Part shown: positions 10,228-22,640 of the stretch, one piece after another
Layout of the letters: every line of letters begins with the position of its first letter
How positions within the stretch are numbered: the stretch's first letter is position 1
Assembly: GCF_001540865.1 (NCBI RefSeq)
Contig: NC_033633.1
Coordinates: 10,204,917-10,268,916, forward strand
Length of the DNA stretch: 64,000 nt
Source: Ananas comosus
Lineage: Eukaryota; Streptophyta; Magnoliopsida; Poales; Bromeliaceae
Direction: 5' to 3'
The notes under the pieces: generated by a model
What the model was told of the DNA's origin: nothing
The model's input: the letters and a program-made list of their open reading frames with translations, nothing else
The model's database searches: none
Program-made: the position numbers and the translations under genes

Positions 10228-11842
10228 TATTTACATAATAGCAGTGCACCCAAATTTTGTAACAAAAGAATTACCAAATGACTTGAAAGGAAAGGATCAA
10301 AATAGGACATAGTTTAAAATTTTGTGGATCATAAACGCTAATCAATTATCCCAAAAGTACGTGCTGATCGCACTTAAGAGCTCAGCCACAGTGCTCGCGG
10401 GTTTCGACCTGACTCAACCCACTTGGACGTTGGGTTTATTGTTCGACTTCTTGCCGTTAAGTCTAGTGTGGACCACAGCTCCACTCAACTTATTAGTCTC
10501 ATGGACCTATTATCACGGGACAGAAAGTTGGACCTATTTTAGCCAAATAATAAATAACCAACAAACTTTTCTTACATATTTTTCTGAAAAATATTAATAT
10601 TTAAACTGATGAAGAGATATGCATAGTAGTAATAAAATTCATGAAGTAGCAGAAGTGAAATTCTAGCTACAGATAAAAATGTTTATGCATACATTCATAT
10701 GTACAGATAAAAATGTAGACTTTGGTTTTTCGATTTAAATTGTAGAATTCTCCATTTGGTTTTGTTTAATAGTTATTTTGGGTTCCATGCTCGCCTCTAG
10801 CCTTTTTCCTCTCCAAGATATAGTATTTGTTTGGCCCAGCTTTTGCTGGGCCAGATATTTCTCCACTAGGGGTAGAGAACTAGATATGTCAACAGGTCGG
10901 ACTCGGGTCGGATTTTCAAAGATCCGAACCTGAATCCGACTCCAAACCTGAAACCGAATCCGTACTGGAACCCGACGGATTTTAAAAATCTATATCGAAA
11001 CCCGAAATCTGAACCCGAAACCCCAAACAATTATTTCTCTTTTCAATATTTCAAAATATACTATATTAAATTTAAATTTTTAAAATACAAATTCAAATAT
11101 AAATCAATTTTTCATATATACATATTATATGTAATGTAAAATAAATTCGGGTTCGGGTCGAGTTCATGTCAGGTTCGGGTTGGGGTCAGATGCAGTTAAA
11201 ATCCATATCCGTATCTATATCTGTCGGATTTTTATTTTTGATATCTATATCCGAAATCATATCAATTTAGTGTCGGATATATTCGCTCTGTTCGGATTCG
11301 GATTCGGATAAAATTTCGGGTATCCGGATCTACTGACATCCTAGTGGAGATCTTATCGTAGCGAAGAAGCTTCGATAACGGAACTTCTATGATAAAAAAA
11401 TTAGATCATTGCTGTGCTGGCGCTGAATGTTTGCATGTTTTTTTTTAAAATTTTTTTTTATTTTGGTCTTCAAATTTCTTTTTTTTGGAGGTTAATTTTG
11501 TTTGGTTTATAATTTATGAATTTAAAATTATATTTATATTCAAATGTTAAGTTAAATTATATTTTGAATTACATTTTAAAATTTACAGTTAAAATTTTTT
11601 TAACTCAAATTTTAATTGTAATTTTGATGGGTCCTAATTTTAAATTTAAATTCTAATATTAAATTCAAATTTGAATTCAGATTCGAATTTTAAATTTGAA
11701 GTTGGATTTGAATTCGAGTCTTTGAAAATCCGCTCCACGTAAGGGGAACACAGAGTAGAAGCCAATTTGGACACCCACCTCTCATTCCCCTTCTTCTTTT
11801 TTTTTTCTTTTTTTTTTTTTTTTTTGAGGTCAACAACTCTTT

Positions 11843-11879
<37 letters not shown>

Positions 11880-12237
11880 TAAATAAACACAAGCATAAAA
11901 AGGAAAAGCAAAAGAAAAAGAACAAACCAAAACAAAACACATGCACCTCGCTAGGTTCCCACGCAACGCGAGCCCACAACACGGATGAAGCGTCCTATCC
12001 ACTCACCTAAAGCCACGTGTCACAAACATTTCTCATCACACGTGTCATCTTAGCATTGGTCCTTGCTTACAACACGAAACAGCGAAAAATTATGAGACAT
12101 TGTCGAACTTTGACCAAATTACCCTCGTCAAAATTTTGGTGCGGCGCATTTTAGCAACCACCCTTTCACAAATCACACGCCCATAAATACATACATTGCA
12201 ATGAGAAGCGTCGAAAGGGGACGCCTTTTGTTTCCGT

Positions 12238-12240
<3 letters not shown>
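10228..12240. other. Gene-free intergenic stretch upstream of the HIG1-domain gene
   Basis: Contains an unclassified repeat (10881-11342) and AT-rich spacer. At 11787-11875 there is a homopyrimidine and microsatellite patch: T-rich run, (TC)n, then (TA)n. Open frames here have no recognisable motifs and are attributable to low-complexity sequence. Confidence 0.6.
10881..11342. repeat. Interspersed repeat with CGGGTCGG/CCGAACC motifs
   Basis: Begins ATGTCAACAGGTCGGACTCG and ends GGATCTACTGACAT; the two ends are partly inverted (GATGTCA). The interior has many copies of CCCGAAACC/GGTTCGGGT-type motifs and an AT-rich centre. A partial relative lies at 53185-53345 (GGGTTCGGGTCGGG ... CCCGTTGACATCC). 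A MITE-like origin is plausible; no clear target duplication was found. Confidence 0.5.

Positions 12241-12275
<35 letters not shown>
12241..12275 (+). promoter_or_regulatory. (TC)n tract in probable 5' UTR
   Basis: A run of about 17 CT units ends some 20 bases before the HIG1-domain start codon. Known: Y-patch and CT-rich tracts are common just downstream of plant transcription starts. Whether this one is functional is inference. Confidence 0.5.
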
Positions 12276-12277
<2 letters not shown>

Positions 12278-12297
12278 GAAATTCTCGAGCGAGGAAA

Positions 12298-14436
12298 ATG
12301 GCGGAGGCGCCGAGCAAGATCGATTCGATGAGGAAGTGGGTGGTGGAGCACAAGCTTCGAGCTGTTGGTAATTTGATCGGGAATTTTTTTGCGCCCTTTT
12401 TTTACGGATTTTTTGGTGGGATTTTAGGGATTTTGAGGTGCGATGTTCTAATTAGGTTTTTGATTTGATTTTTTGGGGGGAAAAACAGGGTGTCTTTGGC
12501 TCAGCGGAATCGGGGGTTCGATCGCGTACAATTGGTCTCGGCCTAATATGAAGCCCAGCGTTAAGATCATACACGCAAGGTTTTTCCCCTTTTCCCCCTT
12601 TTTTATGTTTAATTCTCATTAATTTGTTATTTTTGTGCAATTTTGATGCCAAATGTATTAGTTTTTTGCGAAATATGCGAGAATTCTGGGTTTTTTTTTT
12701 TTTTAGGTTGATGATACGGCCCCAGATCCTATCTGGAAATAAAAGAGAAATTGAAAGAGAAAATTTTAGTTCATTTCCTATGGTACCTAGGGTTTACTAA
12801 TAAAGATGCAAAAAGGGCGAAAAAAACTTGCTCTTTAACCTAATATCTTAAAAAAACAAAAATAGTGTAAAGAAAATTAATTTTTAATTTACTAACAAGA
12901 GTGTGAATTTTTTGTTTTTTTATATTGCATTGCTTAATTAGATTATGTTATGTTATATAAAATTTGCAAATGTTGAAATGTAAACGTCGTGGGATGAGTT
13001 GTATTCAGTGGTGGTATCGATCAAGTCATCCTTATGGTCCATTTATGTGCTAACTACTTCATCTTTAGAGAATCGACCTTTCTTATTAGCTAAATTATTT
13101 AGAATCACTATATCTTAGAGGCTTTTTCGTCTCGGAGGTGATGAAAATAATGGGGATATTGTCTTTGTTTGGTATCACAATCCTCTTTTGGTTGTTTGCT
13201 TTCTCGAGTCTCGTTGTTAAGTTAGAGTGTATTTGTGCTAATCGCTTAAAATTGACACACTAGTAAGTGGTAAGATTTTGAGAAACGGAGGGGGAATATA
13301 TGGAAATATATAAGTATCCTCCTCGGCGTCAAGCAAAACCTTTGACTATCTATGTTTGTAATTCCATTTTCAGGTCAAAAATAGTGTTAACTTGAACTAT
13401 TTAGGACTGTTGGCACATTGCCGACTTACAGCTCTAGGATCCACCTTTATATTGTCCTTACATTTTTTTTTTAACATATGAAATCCGAAGATCTTCAGTA
13501 TCTAGATAAATAACTAGAACTTTGTGTGACCATAGCCCCTGACTGACAAGCGAGTTCAGAGTTTAGGCGAAACTTGATTCCTTTTGTGTTAATGGCTTAG
13601 AAAGTTGGAAGTTTAGAGGTTGGGGCATGTTTGGTTCATGATTGGAATAGGAATGGAAAATGAAATTGGATTGCTTTGGAATGGAAAATGAAACGACGAA
13701 TCATCCAAAAATGTTTGGTTCATTATTCAAATGGAAATTGGAATGAGACTCAACAATTTTGAGAGAGAGTTTTGATTAAGAGAGATGAAGGGAGAGGGGG
13801 GAGGTGTTTATGGGAGAGGATTTTGGTTAATTTACTTTGGAATGGGTCAATCCGGGAGGTCAAAACCGGATTGGGCCATAAATGGATTTGGTCATTCCCA
13901 CCCCAAAGTGAAACAGGAATCGGAATCCGATTCCTGTAAGACAAACAACAGTTATCGGAATCGACGAATCCCATTCCGATTCCGTAGTCTAAATAGGTGA
14001 ACCAAACATGCTCTTAATGATCTGGAGAATTGTTAATAACTTTATCATCCTGAAGGTTAGCACCAAGTACCAGATTTCTAGTTACGAAGGCTGAAATAGC
14101 AGGAAATGTTGGAAATGACGTCAGTTTGCTGCCCTTTCATAATTTGAAGCGTTACCTCTGATCTTCCATTTCTTTTAACATATTCCAATTCTTTCAATTC
14201 TTAGTGCATTCAAACCTTTTTTTTATACGTATTTTTCTTGCTTTAAAGGTAATAGGCCTTACTTTTTTGTTTTCTAATATATGTATGTTATGTCTTGCAG
14301 GTTGCACGCACAGGCTTTAACACTGGCTGCCTTAGCTGGTGCAGCAGTGGTCGAATACTTTGACCATCATTCGACCTCCGAGCCGAAGGTGGACAAATAT
14401 GCAAACCAATTCCTTGCGCACTCACAGAAAGATTGA
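12298..14436 (+). CDS. HIG1-domain (hypoxia-responsive family) mitochondrial protein
   Basis: Three coding exons: 12298-12367, 12489-12579 and 14301-14436, all with GT-AG introns, giving a 98-residue protein. It starts MAEAPSKIDSMRKWVVEHKL and contains the conserved core GCLWLSGIGGSIAYNWSRP, a first membrane segment. Then come IIHARLHAQALTLAALAGAA, a second helix, and an acidic/basic tail ending AHSQKD. This two-helix hairpin is the HIG1/RCF1 domain. Relatives in plants, animals and yeast sit in the inner mitochondrial membrane and help cytochrome c oxidase and supercomplex assembly; plant members are often hypoxia-induced. The start codon has a good context (AAAATGGC) and follows a (TC)n leader. 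Length and exon order match the Arabidopsis family as I remember it. The 1.7-kb second intron contains a MITE. Stress regulation cannot be judged from the sequence. Confidence 0.93.
13622..14013. mobile_element. Tourist-like MITE in intron 2 of the HIG1-domain gene
   Basis: Ends are GGGGCATGTTTGGTTCAT at the left and, reversed, GAGCATGTTTGGTTCACC at the right, with subterminal GGAATxGGAATGG / CCATTCCGATTCCG motifs inverted between the two halves. TIRs of the form GGGCNTGTTTGGTT are typical of PIF/Harbinger Tourist elements. A clean 3-bp target duplication is not visible. Non-coding. Confidence 0.72.
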
Positions 14437-15550
14437 AATCATTTGAGGCTGCTTCTTTCAACCTACATCGAACTTTTGGTTCTTACGCAATCATACATGA
14501 TACTTAGTGGAGGATTTTTTTTATTTTTTTTCCTCTTTTTGTTTACCATGAGATCTCGAGAAGTTGTTTTCCATAAGTGTGCTGTCGAAAAGGATCTCCT
14601 CCTGCTAATTACATGTCAGGCGTAACAATATATTGCTATAGAGGGGAAAAAACCTAAATTTGTTGAATAATCCGAGTAATAAGTTGGAGAGGGTGTTGGC
14701 GAACATGTTACATATTTTCATGATGGATGCCTTTTCTGTGTTTTTTCCTCTCCTTATGTATGGTTTCATCTGACTTGTTCTGACAATCCGTGCGAAGCAA
14801 TATGCTCTCAATGTTTGTAGCCGGCAATAGTTCGACGAAAACTTAAGCTGAAGTTAGTGATTAGCATACATTTCTTGTGTTTGTTGAGGTGTGAATGAAA
14901 GAATGTCCGTGTGTCGGCTTCGTAACGAAGTGCTTCTGTTAGTCTCCTGAGGAAAATGATTTTCCTTTTCGGTACGGTATTTGATAGCAGGCATGCATGT
15001 AACATTTCTGAGAGGGAAGCTGATTTTCTGAGCCATCTTGAGGATGCTTGATATTGAATAAAGCAATCTGTTGAACTCTTTCAGGAACTAATGCATGTTT
15101 TATGAACAGAATTTAGCTTTATTTTAAGCCTTGAATTTTAAAGTTTCGACTCGCTACGAACTTTTGAAAGTGTTTTATTTACTATTATCAAGCTCCGGCC
15201 TTCATCCCGTATCATATTTTAATTCAAACCATCCATGGAGTTGCTCTAAGAAAAGATTAAAGTAAAGAAACTCCAATTGTTTGCAGAGTTGAATGTCCAA
15301 CTTAAAAGTTTGATGACCAAAGTGAAATTTGACTAGAAGTTCAGGGACTAGTAGTGCAATTTACCTGAATAGAACATTAACCGGATAAAAACCATCCAAT
15401 TGATTTAAGTGAAATCACAGAACATTCCAAAAGCTGATCGAAATTCATTTGCAATTACAACAACAGAAGCCATTTGTTTGTGATAATCATTTACCACCCC
15501 CCCCCCGGTAATGATCCGATTTCGTATGCAGAAAATCAGGTAACATGCAA

Positions 15551-18500
15551 TCACTCTTCCATGGCGTCGCCACCCTCGATTGCTTTTATCTTCGGCTTTA
15601 GTTGAATGATCTTGCTAGATAGTACCTCTACAACCAAAACAAAACGAAAAAATTGAATAAAATTTTGAAAAGTCGGCGCGGAATCTTCTTGTTTATATAT
15701 ATAAATAAAGCCTCACCAGTATGCCCCTTGCCAAAGCTGTAGCCCTTTGAACTGACATAGGTCCTAGGGTTCGGCAACTGGTAGTTTCTCAAGTACTCTG
15801 TGTTACCCTAACAACATTAACCAGTGACAATGAACAAAATAAGTGAATCGAACGTTAACGGTAAAAATTGAAAACCAACCACCCCCTGTTAAGTATTACG
15901 ATTCCACTTTGCCCTGCAATCGATACTTCAACCACTTGAACTACAATTTTTCAGGGGTTTTAGCGTTCCAAAAGTGTATCTTTGAGGATGGGAAGGGGCA
16001 GTGTGTGAAATTGCAATGTTTAAATAGAAGTTTCCTGCACCTTTAGTCGAAATTCATATACTGCAGTTAAGGTAACATACTTTGGTAATTACACAGACGT
16101 CGACGTTGCTTCCGCTACCCAAATCATTGAAAATGCCCGAGCAAATTGCCTCGCTCACAATTTGTATCCCCTCATCTCTCTGCATCAGAAAATTGTCATC
16201 CATTAAAACTAATCAATCCAGAGTTACAATTTACAAGACCGTTGTTAACCCCGAACATTGAACAAAGAACAACTCGCAAACAATTAACCAAGTTATTAAA
16301 ATCCATCTTCTATTTAATTTAATCCATCATAGTTAATAAGAATAAGATAAAAATGACGGTGATGACAGTAGTTACAATTTTGCTTTATACGTAAATTTAC
16401 TTACAGTTAGTCCCTCTCTGTATTTGGATTCAAAGACGGCCATAGCAGCAAGAGAACCCGAACCCATTGTGGCGAAAGGGAGAGTGTCGGTTGATCCATG
16501 GGGGTAAACCTATGTACGACAAACTTCAGTCTATGGTTTTAAAAGCGGGGAAATTATAGCCTGGACCTAGTCCACCATGTCAGCCATGGGCCACCACCGA
16601 GAAGCCCTCCGCCCCATCTTTACATCTTGATTCGAAAATTTTCGTTAAAAAGTGAGATTGGATGGATTGGGAGTACGAGACGGGCTGGAAGGCATCTCTA
16701 CATTTGGCATAAATGAAGAAAATCAATAATAATCGAAGATTAACAAGCAACAGTATACTCACTGTGTGCAGATGTGGTCCGGTAACATCAACTCCACCGA
16801 GAACCAATGCAGCACTTACATGACCTTGGTAACTAGCAGCAAATTTCAATAATTCAATCATTTATAAGTGTGAGTATAATACTAAATGAAGCACTAGTTG
16901 AGTATTGAAAGAAAACTTTTGGGAAAAAGAAATAAATATTTACCCGAAAAGGTGTGATTTCAAAAGCGTAAGCGCGGTGATAACCCTTGATTCTCGACCT
17001 GTTGCATAACGGTGCAGCTGCAGCTGGGAACTCACCATATCTGGGAAAAAAAATAAAACTAATACGTAAAAATGTAACATATTTGGAAAGGCACATTTTA
17101 TGATGTCTAGAAAAGGAGCCTTCTTCAGTGATGAAGTCGTGGCAAGTTCTTACTCCCTACCAGTAACAGCCTCGGTATCAGCAGCAGTTCCTGCTCCGCA
17201 GCAATAAATATTTGGTGCCATATAATGAATTTTCTCGCAATTCTTATCAGCAACTATAGGCCCCTCAGTTGCTCTTGTATCTGCCCCAAGAATAACGCCA
17301 TCCTAAGGAAACAAAAAAAGAGACATTTAGGAAAATAAATAGAAGATTTTTAATACGTCAGTTTTTCACAACAGCATATAATAGGTCAAATTATTATATA
17401 TTATCTAGCCGGTAATCCTATGCTCGCTTCCACGGAGTAGATAGGAGTAGGATGCAAGGTGAAGTGATTGGGTCCTTTAGAAGATGAGTGGAGCACACCA
17501 TCCTGTGATTTGTGTAGATCTCTTGAGGATATAATTCTCACCATCTAGTTTCTACTCTGATCAACTCCTAAGAATGGGTATAGCCGCATAGCATAACTCA
17601 TTAGCCAACAGGACCAATGAAGTTATTGCGACCTTTCCGCATCCAGTTACACTTAAAAAGTAAGAGAAAATGTTACATGTACACTTCATACTTTCTTGAT
17701 GAAGGAGACTTACAAAGGACAATTATCAACTTATTTCGAAAATGAATCCAATCTAAGTGGCTTAAAAAGGAAAAAGTACCATCTCCAATATTACTGTGGA
17801 GCAACAAAACACTTTAAGAGGATACCGTGGTTGATAAGAAAAAGAAATGAGCAGATATAGCCATAAGGCATAACAATTACATCGACACGATATAGAGTAC
17901 TCTTTACCGCAACACTCTGACTGGTGGACAATACATCAGAAAGAATTATATCTTAACGAATTTACTCTATCAAAGCCAATAATCTTGTTATATTACCAAG
18001 TATCTCATATCAATCCAAATAAAACATGTATACGAAATAATACTTCAACCCTTAAGGTGAAGAAGGGTGCAAAGAATTCTCTTACTTCGTCATCAATCAA
18101 ATAACTACTCATTGCCAAGCATTCAATTTTACCGACAATTTGTCACCATTCACTTTGTTTTTTCTCTTTTTCTCGTAGATGAATTGATCTCTTCTATGAA
18201 TTAGCCAGCTTGTATATCTTTAAAAAGTGATTTGAATTATGGGAAGATAGATAAACCAAAATTTTCACTAATATTTCTTGCGGCTCGACTATAGTATTTC
18301 TTACTGCCGAAAAGCAACCAAATATGCAAGTACGCCTGATATATAATCAAGCATGGACGTTAAGATGCAAAATTCAGTCACATGCGCCACTGATGGCAAA
18401 TTTGCACATAAAAAATTCACAGTAAGTTACTTATTATTAATAGTATGTTACTCATAAATGGCGAAAGGTATGCTTAATGGAAAAGTAATTGACTTGACTG

Positions 18501-18766
18501 CTCAAACATCACTAACAGAGACACTGAATGCAGCGACTTTTCTCTCTTTTTCAACCGATATTAGAAAATCTTGAGTGGGTCCTATCTGTTCATAGAAAAG
18601 GAAAAAAAAGGCAGAAAAATAGTACCTGGAAAACTAAGCCAACAATAGTTGTTCCTGTTTTTCTGAAAGATGGGAGCTGGATGCCTTTTTTCAGTAACAT
18701 TTCATTTCTGCGGCACAAATCAAAGCTAAATCCACCTTTTGTTGGAATATCAAGTGATCTAGCCAT
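15551..18766 (-). CDS. PBB1: 20S proteasome subunit beta type-7 (beta2)
   Basis: Eight coding exons on the minus strand: 18766-18626, 17302-17161, 17040-16944, 16832-16763, 16509-16405, 16179-16081, 15807-15717 and 15627-15551. All have GT-AG introns and give 273 residues, the usual plant PBB length. The propeptide [20 protein letters not shown] is followed by [15 protein letters not shown]. Autocatalytic cleavage before Thr39 exposes the nucleophile of the trypsin-like site. [14 protein letters not shown] holds the conserved Asp, and then come [34 protein letters not shown] and [12 protein letters not shown]. The C-terminal arm ends GGDAMEE. It functions in the inner beta ring of the 20S core in cytosol and nucleus. 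The codon at 18764-18766 is preceded by an acceptor (CTCTGCAG/C), so the ATG lies at the start of an internal exon and a 5' UTR exon is expected upstream. Whether it is the PBB1 or PBB2 paralogue is not decidable here. Confidence 0.96.
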
Positions 18767-19278
18767 GCTGCAGAGAGAAATTATCAAACTCAGAAGACCA
18801 AAGAGACGTCACATCAATGCCCAAGCAATCACAAAATGAACTCATTATCAAGTAAGATCTATCTGATATGCAGCATCCAACATTGGAATGTTAATACACG
18901 GTAACAAGTAGATAAATGGAAGTCTGATAGAACTACTAGATAAGCTTGTACAGCAACAGTGATAACCCGCTAGAAACAAAGCAGACAGCTGGGTTGCTTT
19001 TTTTTCCCCTTGCAGGATATAGAATGTTTGTTTTTTCCTCATTAACTACAGACTAACAGAGAAATATATATTTTCATTAGTACTGTTCTTACATGCAATT
19101 AAACCTATAATGAATTTTCCCTCCCATGGTTATGCTACATTACGTTTTTGTGGCTTGCAATATACAAAATGACGAGATTGTCAGCATTCAGCTAGAGCTA
19201 GGGCAGTAGGACGTAAGGGTTTTATGGATTCTTGTCATTCTTCAGGTATGCGAATCCCATGGTAATGTAAGCAACGAT

Positions 19279-19610
19279 TTAAGTGTTGTGTTGTGTCAAA
19301 AACTTGCCGGCACGGTACAACACAGTGCGTGCCAGATTGTGCCGATGGGTGCTGGTCACAAAAAATACATGTGTGCCGACACATAATTGCATGAAATACT
19401 TATTTTCTTTAACAACAAAATATTCTAATTGCTTATTATGTATCTTTATCAAGTCTTTGGAGCTTTATTGAGAAAATTACTTATTAATTTAAAGAAAAGA
19501 GAGTTTTGGGCCTTTGCATGGGTGCTGTATCATGTTAATATCTTGTCGACGCGATATGACGCAGTAGATACGGCCTATGCTGATAGGCACTTAAATCTTT
19601 GAATGTAAGA
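19279..19610 (-). repeat. Interspersed repeat with GGCACGG termini (relative of 26700-27066)
   Basis: Contains CTTGCCGGCACGGTACAAC near its left end, the interior motif AAAGAAAAGAGAGTTTTGGG and degenerate GGCACG-type repeats at the right. The same elements in the same order appear reverse-complemented at 26700-27066. Non-coding; probably a MITE. It lies in the inferred 5' UTR intron of the proteasome gene. Confidence 0.6.
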
Positions 19611-20665
19611 TGCCTACTAATTGAGAATCTCGAATGATTTTATCACTTCCTATAAAGACCCATATGTCCATCCAACACAAGTTGTCAACTGCCGCTCTCT
19701 CATTATTTTATCGAAAATATATAGCATTCCTGGAGTATTAAAACTCTATAAAACAAATGGCCCCTTAATGTTCAAAAAAATATTACCATGCAATGCAAGA
19801 AAAGTTTAAATTACCCAATCTTAGCATTTAAAAATTTAACACGCAATGCCATAAATCTTTTAAATTTTTAACTATATACTGTAATATAATCAGCGTATTT
19901 CTACTAATTCCTTAAAAGTAGAACATATTAACGATTTTCCCTTGAAAGCCGGTATATCCAAAACTAACATTAGAGCATTGTTCAAAGTCTTCAATAACAA
20001 AATAAAATGGTAGATCCCTGCTCAATTTTCCCAAAATTTTCTTTTGTCGGTTGCAATGGAAGGTACTAAAAATCTACAACCTGTTGTGTTTCTACTCATG
20101 TCAATGATTGCAGTAAAACTAATTATTGATTACAACTAATAAAAAGGGAGACTACTTTGGAAAACTAAAACTATTCATCAACTCTACTACTGTTGCTTGG
20201 AACAAGGAAAAGCTTTTACGGCATTTGAAGAATATAGAGATATGAGAATAACAAAAACTTCGAATACTACTAAGAGTTGGTGACCAAATTTCAATTTCAA
20301 AGGAGAAAAGCTAGAATTCGATACGTGTAATAATCACCAAAACCACTAACTTCTTCGTAATTACAATTCAACTGACTACTGTTTACTTGGTGCAAGAATA
20401 CCAACCAACTTTTTTCTCCCATTTTACTCACCGAAAAGCTTAATACGGAACAAAGAAAAATCATTAATCGTCTAATATTACTAAAAGTTTCAATTGACAC
20501 AAACAACTAAACTCCACCAATAAGGTTTATATTGGTACCAGAAAACCTCATCACAGGTATTGCTGAGGTAGGGAGCATTTGGATCGACATAACTGTAGTT
20601 TGGCTGAAAATTAAGTTTTGGTGAGAGAAAAAAATATAGGTCTCGCCATCAACTAGTATAATGCC

Positions 20666-21077
20666 TTGGGATTACAGATAGATGGTGTCGATCGAGAAGG
20701 ATATTGATGGGGACAAGCAAAAAGCATTTCGACCTCGGCTTCGCCGCGACGTGTTGGGAGCTATGGAAAGAACGGAATAGAAGAATTTTTTACGATCGCT
20801 TTGAAGACTGCGGGAAACTAGGCCAAAGAATCTGCTGGACCACCACGCTATGGGAGTCTGCACTAACAAGCTAGCTTCCTTTCTCTTTGCAACGACCTCT
20901 TCTGAATCGGGGGACGAGTATTATTTTGGGTTAAGGGACGAGTAATTTTGTTAGGATAGTTCTTTGACAAAGTACTCCCCTGTTTTTTGTGATCAGGTTG
21001 GGGCTTTGGACCTGTGTAATCTCGCCTATGTACCTATTTACACTTTCAAATAGGGTATATCCCTGTTTAATCAAAAA
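20666..21077 (+). mobile_element. 5'-truncated LINE insertion with 15-bp target duplication
   Basis: Flanked by identical 15-bp sequences AACTAGTATAATGCC at 20651-20665 and 21078-21092. The plus strand reads in one frame through AATCWELWKERNRRIFYDRF (about 20741-20803) to a stop near 20872. This is the motif found at the extreme C-terminus of plant LINE (RIL/L1-type) ORF2 proteins, after the zinc-binding zf-RVT region. About 200 bp of 3' UTR follows and the element ends in a short A-rich tail (AATCAAAAAA). Only the last 412 bp were copied, as is usual for target-primed reverse transcription. The unbroken target duplication points to a fairly recent event. Confidence 0.93.
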
Positions 21078-21186
21078 AACTAGTATAATGCCGAGGAGAT
21101 TCCCTGTCTAGTTGTAGGCTTTTTTTTTTGTCTTAAGTTCTTAACGAAAGATGACTTCACAACTATGGTTAAATACTTAAATATTA

Positions 21187-21538
21187 GGGGCTATTTGGTT
21201 CCTCAGAAAAGTGTGGAAAAAAGTTTCCAAAAAAAAGTTTTCCACGGAAAACCTCTTTTCCGATCTTCCGTCTGTTTGGTTCCAAGAAAAAGTAGCTTTT
21301 TCTAGAACGAATTTTTTCAAATTTCATGGAAAACTTGCGTTTTTATTTTACTACATAAAAATTCGGAAAACGAAAACACAAGTTTTCCATGAAATTTGAA
21401 ATTTTTTTTTTCAGAAAAGTTACTTTTCCTTGGAACCAAACAGACGGAAGACTGACCGGAAAAGAGGTTTTCCCTTGGAACCAAAATTTTTTTTGGAAAA
21501 CTATTTTCCACACTTTTCGGAGGAACCAAACAGCCCCT
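21187..21538. mobile_element. Tourist-like MITE
   Basis: Left end GGGGCTATTTGGTTCCTCAG and right end (reversed) GGGGCTGTTTGGTTCCTCCG, with the inner arms (AAGTGTGGAAAA and the GTTTGGTTCCAAG motifs) also inverted, so the element folds into a long hairpin. TTA borders both sides if the element is taken to end at the T after GCCCC (21184-21186 and 21539-21541), which fits PIF/Harbinger. No transposase. Confidence 0.8.
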
Positions 21539-22013
21539 TTAAGTTTGGCGGGAGTGAAATATCGGTCTTGTCATCGACTAGTACAATGTTGGGAAGATTC
21601 TCACTGTCTAGTCGTAAGCTAGATTTTAGGTCTTCTTACGAAAGATGACTTCAGAGTTCAGACCATTTCAAGGGAAATTTTTTTTCGAGAATTTAAGCTC
21701 GCCGCTACCTACCGGATTTTCTCGGTGTCTTCATTATGGGTGCCAAAACTAAAACTAATGTCTCTACTCTTACTTAATAAACTTGATTTACGGTCGAATC
21801 GCAGCTTCATCAATCCAAACACCTCCTTAGGGATCTAAGATGATTGCTGGGTTCTTGTTTCTCACCAAATCAACTTTGTGGATCATCATCATCATATGAA
21901 ATATTAACGTTAGTGGGTTTCATCATAAAATCATATCAAATCAAAAACCCTAAATCTATCAAATTCTTACGAATAAGAAAGGAACAAATTGGGAAAAAAA
22001 AAACAAAAAACAA

Positions 22014-22085
22014 AACCTGGCTTCGATTTAGTTCGACGATCCGCTTCCAAATTGAAAGGAATCGCTAACGCGATCTTTTGATGGA
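22014..22085 (-). other. Probable 5' UTR exon of the proteasome beta-7 gene
   Basis: On the minus strand, a moderately GC-rich stretch (GGAAGCGGATCGTCGAAC) ends in a donor-like CCAG/GTTTTG at about 22014. The first coding exon begins one base upstream of its ATG directly after an acceptor, so a leader exon must lie upstream, and this is the best candidate seen. It implies a 5' UTR intron of about 3.2 kb. Inference only. Confidence 0.4.
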
Positions 22086-22194
22086 GAGAAAGAGTTTTTA
22101 ATTTGATTTATATTTGAAGGAGAAGGCCGTGCCTTTTCCTATATGTGTCTTACGGAGCAAGGAAAATGCATTGGAAGATAAAAATGCATGAAGA

Positions 22195-22640
22195 CACCCT
22201 CTACTATATGTCGTTCTGGAATAGCTCCCTCAACTGTTTATTGTTTAATTGAGGGTTTTTTTACATTTAACCCTCTCAAAATCTTTCTTTTACAAATAGC
22301 TCTAGTAAATTTATATTTGCATATATGACGCTCTCTTCGTCACGCTGGTATTTTTAAATTAAATATAAATACTGTGATTGAATCATTGTATTTATATCCA
22401 CACTCTAGTCATTTTTTTTAACTTAGAGATAATAAAAAATAAAAAAAGAAATAAGGTAATTCAATCACTATATTTAAGTACGGTAATAAAATCACCGCGT
22501 TCAACTTAAAAATACTATCTAGGCATTTGCAAATATAAATATAAATTTGTTAGGGTCATTTGTAAAATAAAAAATTTTGAAAGGGCTAAATACAAAAAAA
22601 AGCCATCTAATTGACTCTCAGTTTTAATTTAGTTTAATTT
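22195..22640. mobile_element. Foldback element between the proteasome and GCP4 genes
   Basis: The left arm (TTTAATTGAGGGTTTTTTTA ... CTCTAGTAAATTTATATTTG) and right arm (CAAATATAAATATAAATTTG ... AGCCATCTAATTGACTCTCA) are inverted and imperfect. The centre has repeated ATTGAATCATTGTATTTATA / TTCAATCACTATATTTAAG. It resembles the Mutator-type palindromic family at 23462 and 45774 in layout. Boundaries are approximate. Confidence 0.5.

Noticed and set aside
11646..12353. Minus-strand open frames with Arg-Glu repeats.
   Set aside because: Translations of (TC)n microsatellites in the leader of the plus-strand HIG1-domain gene.
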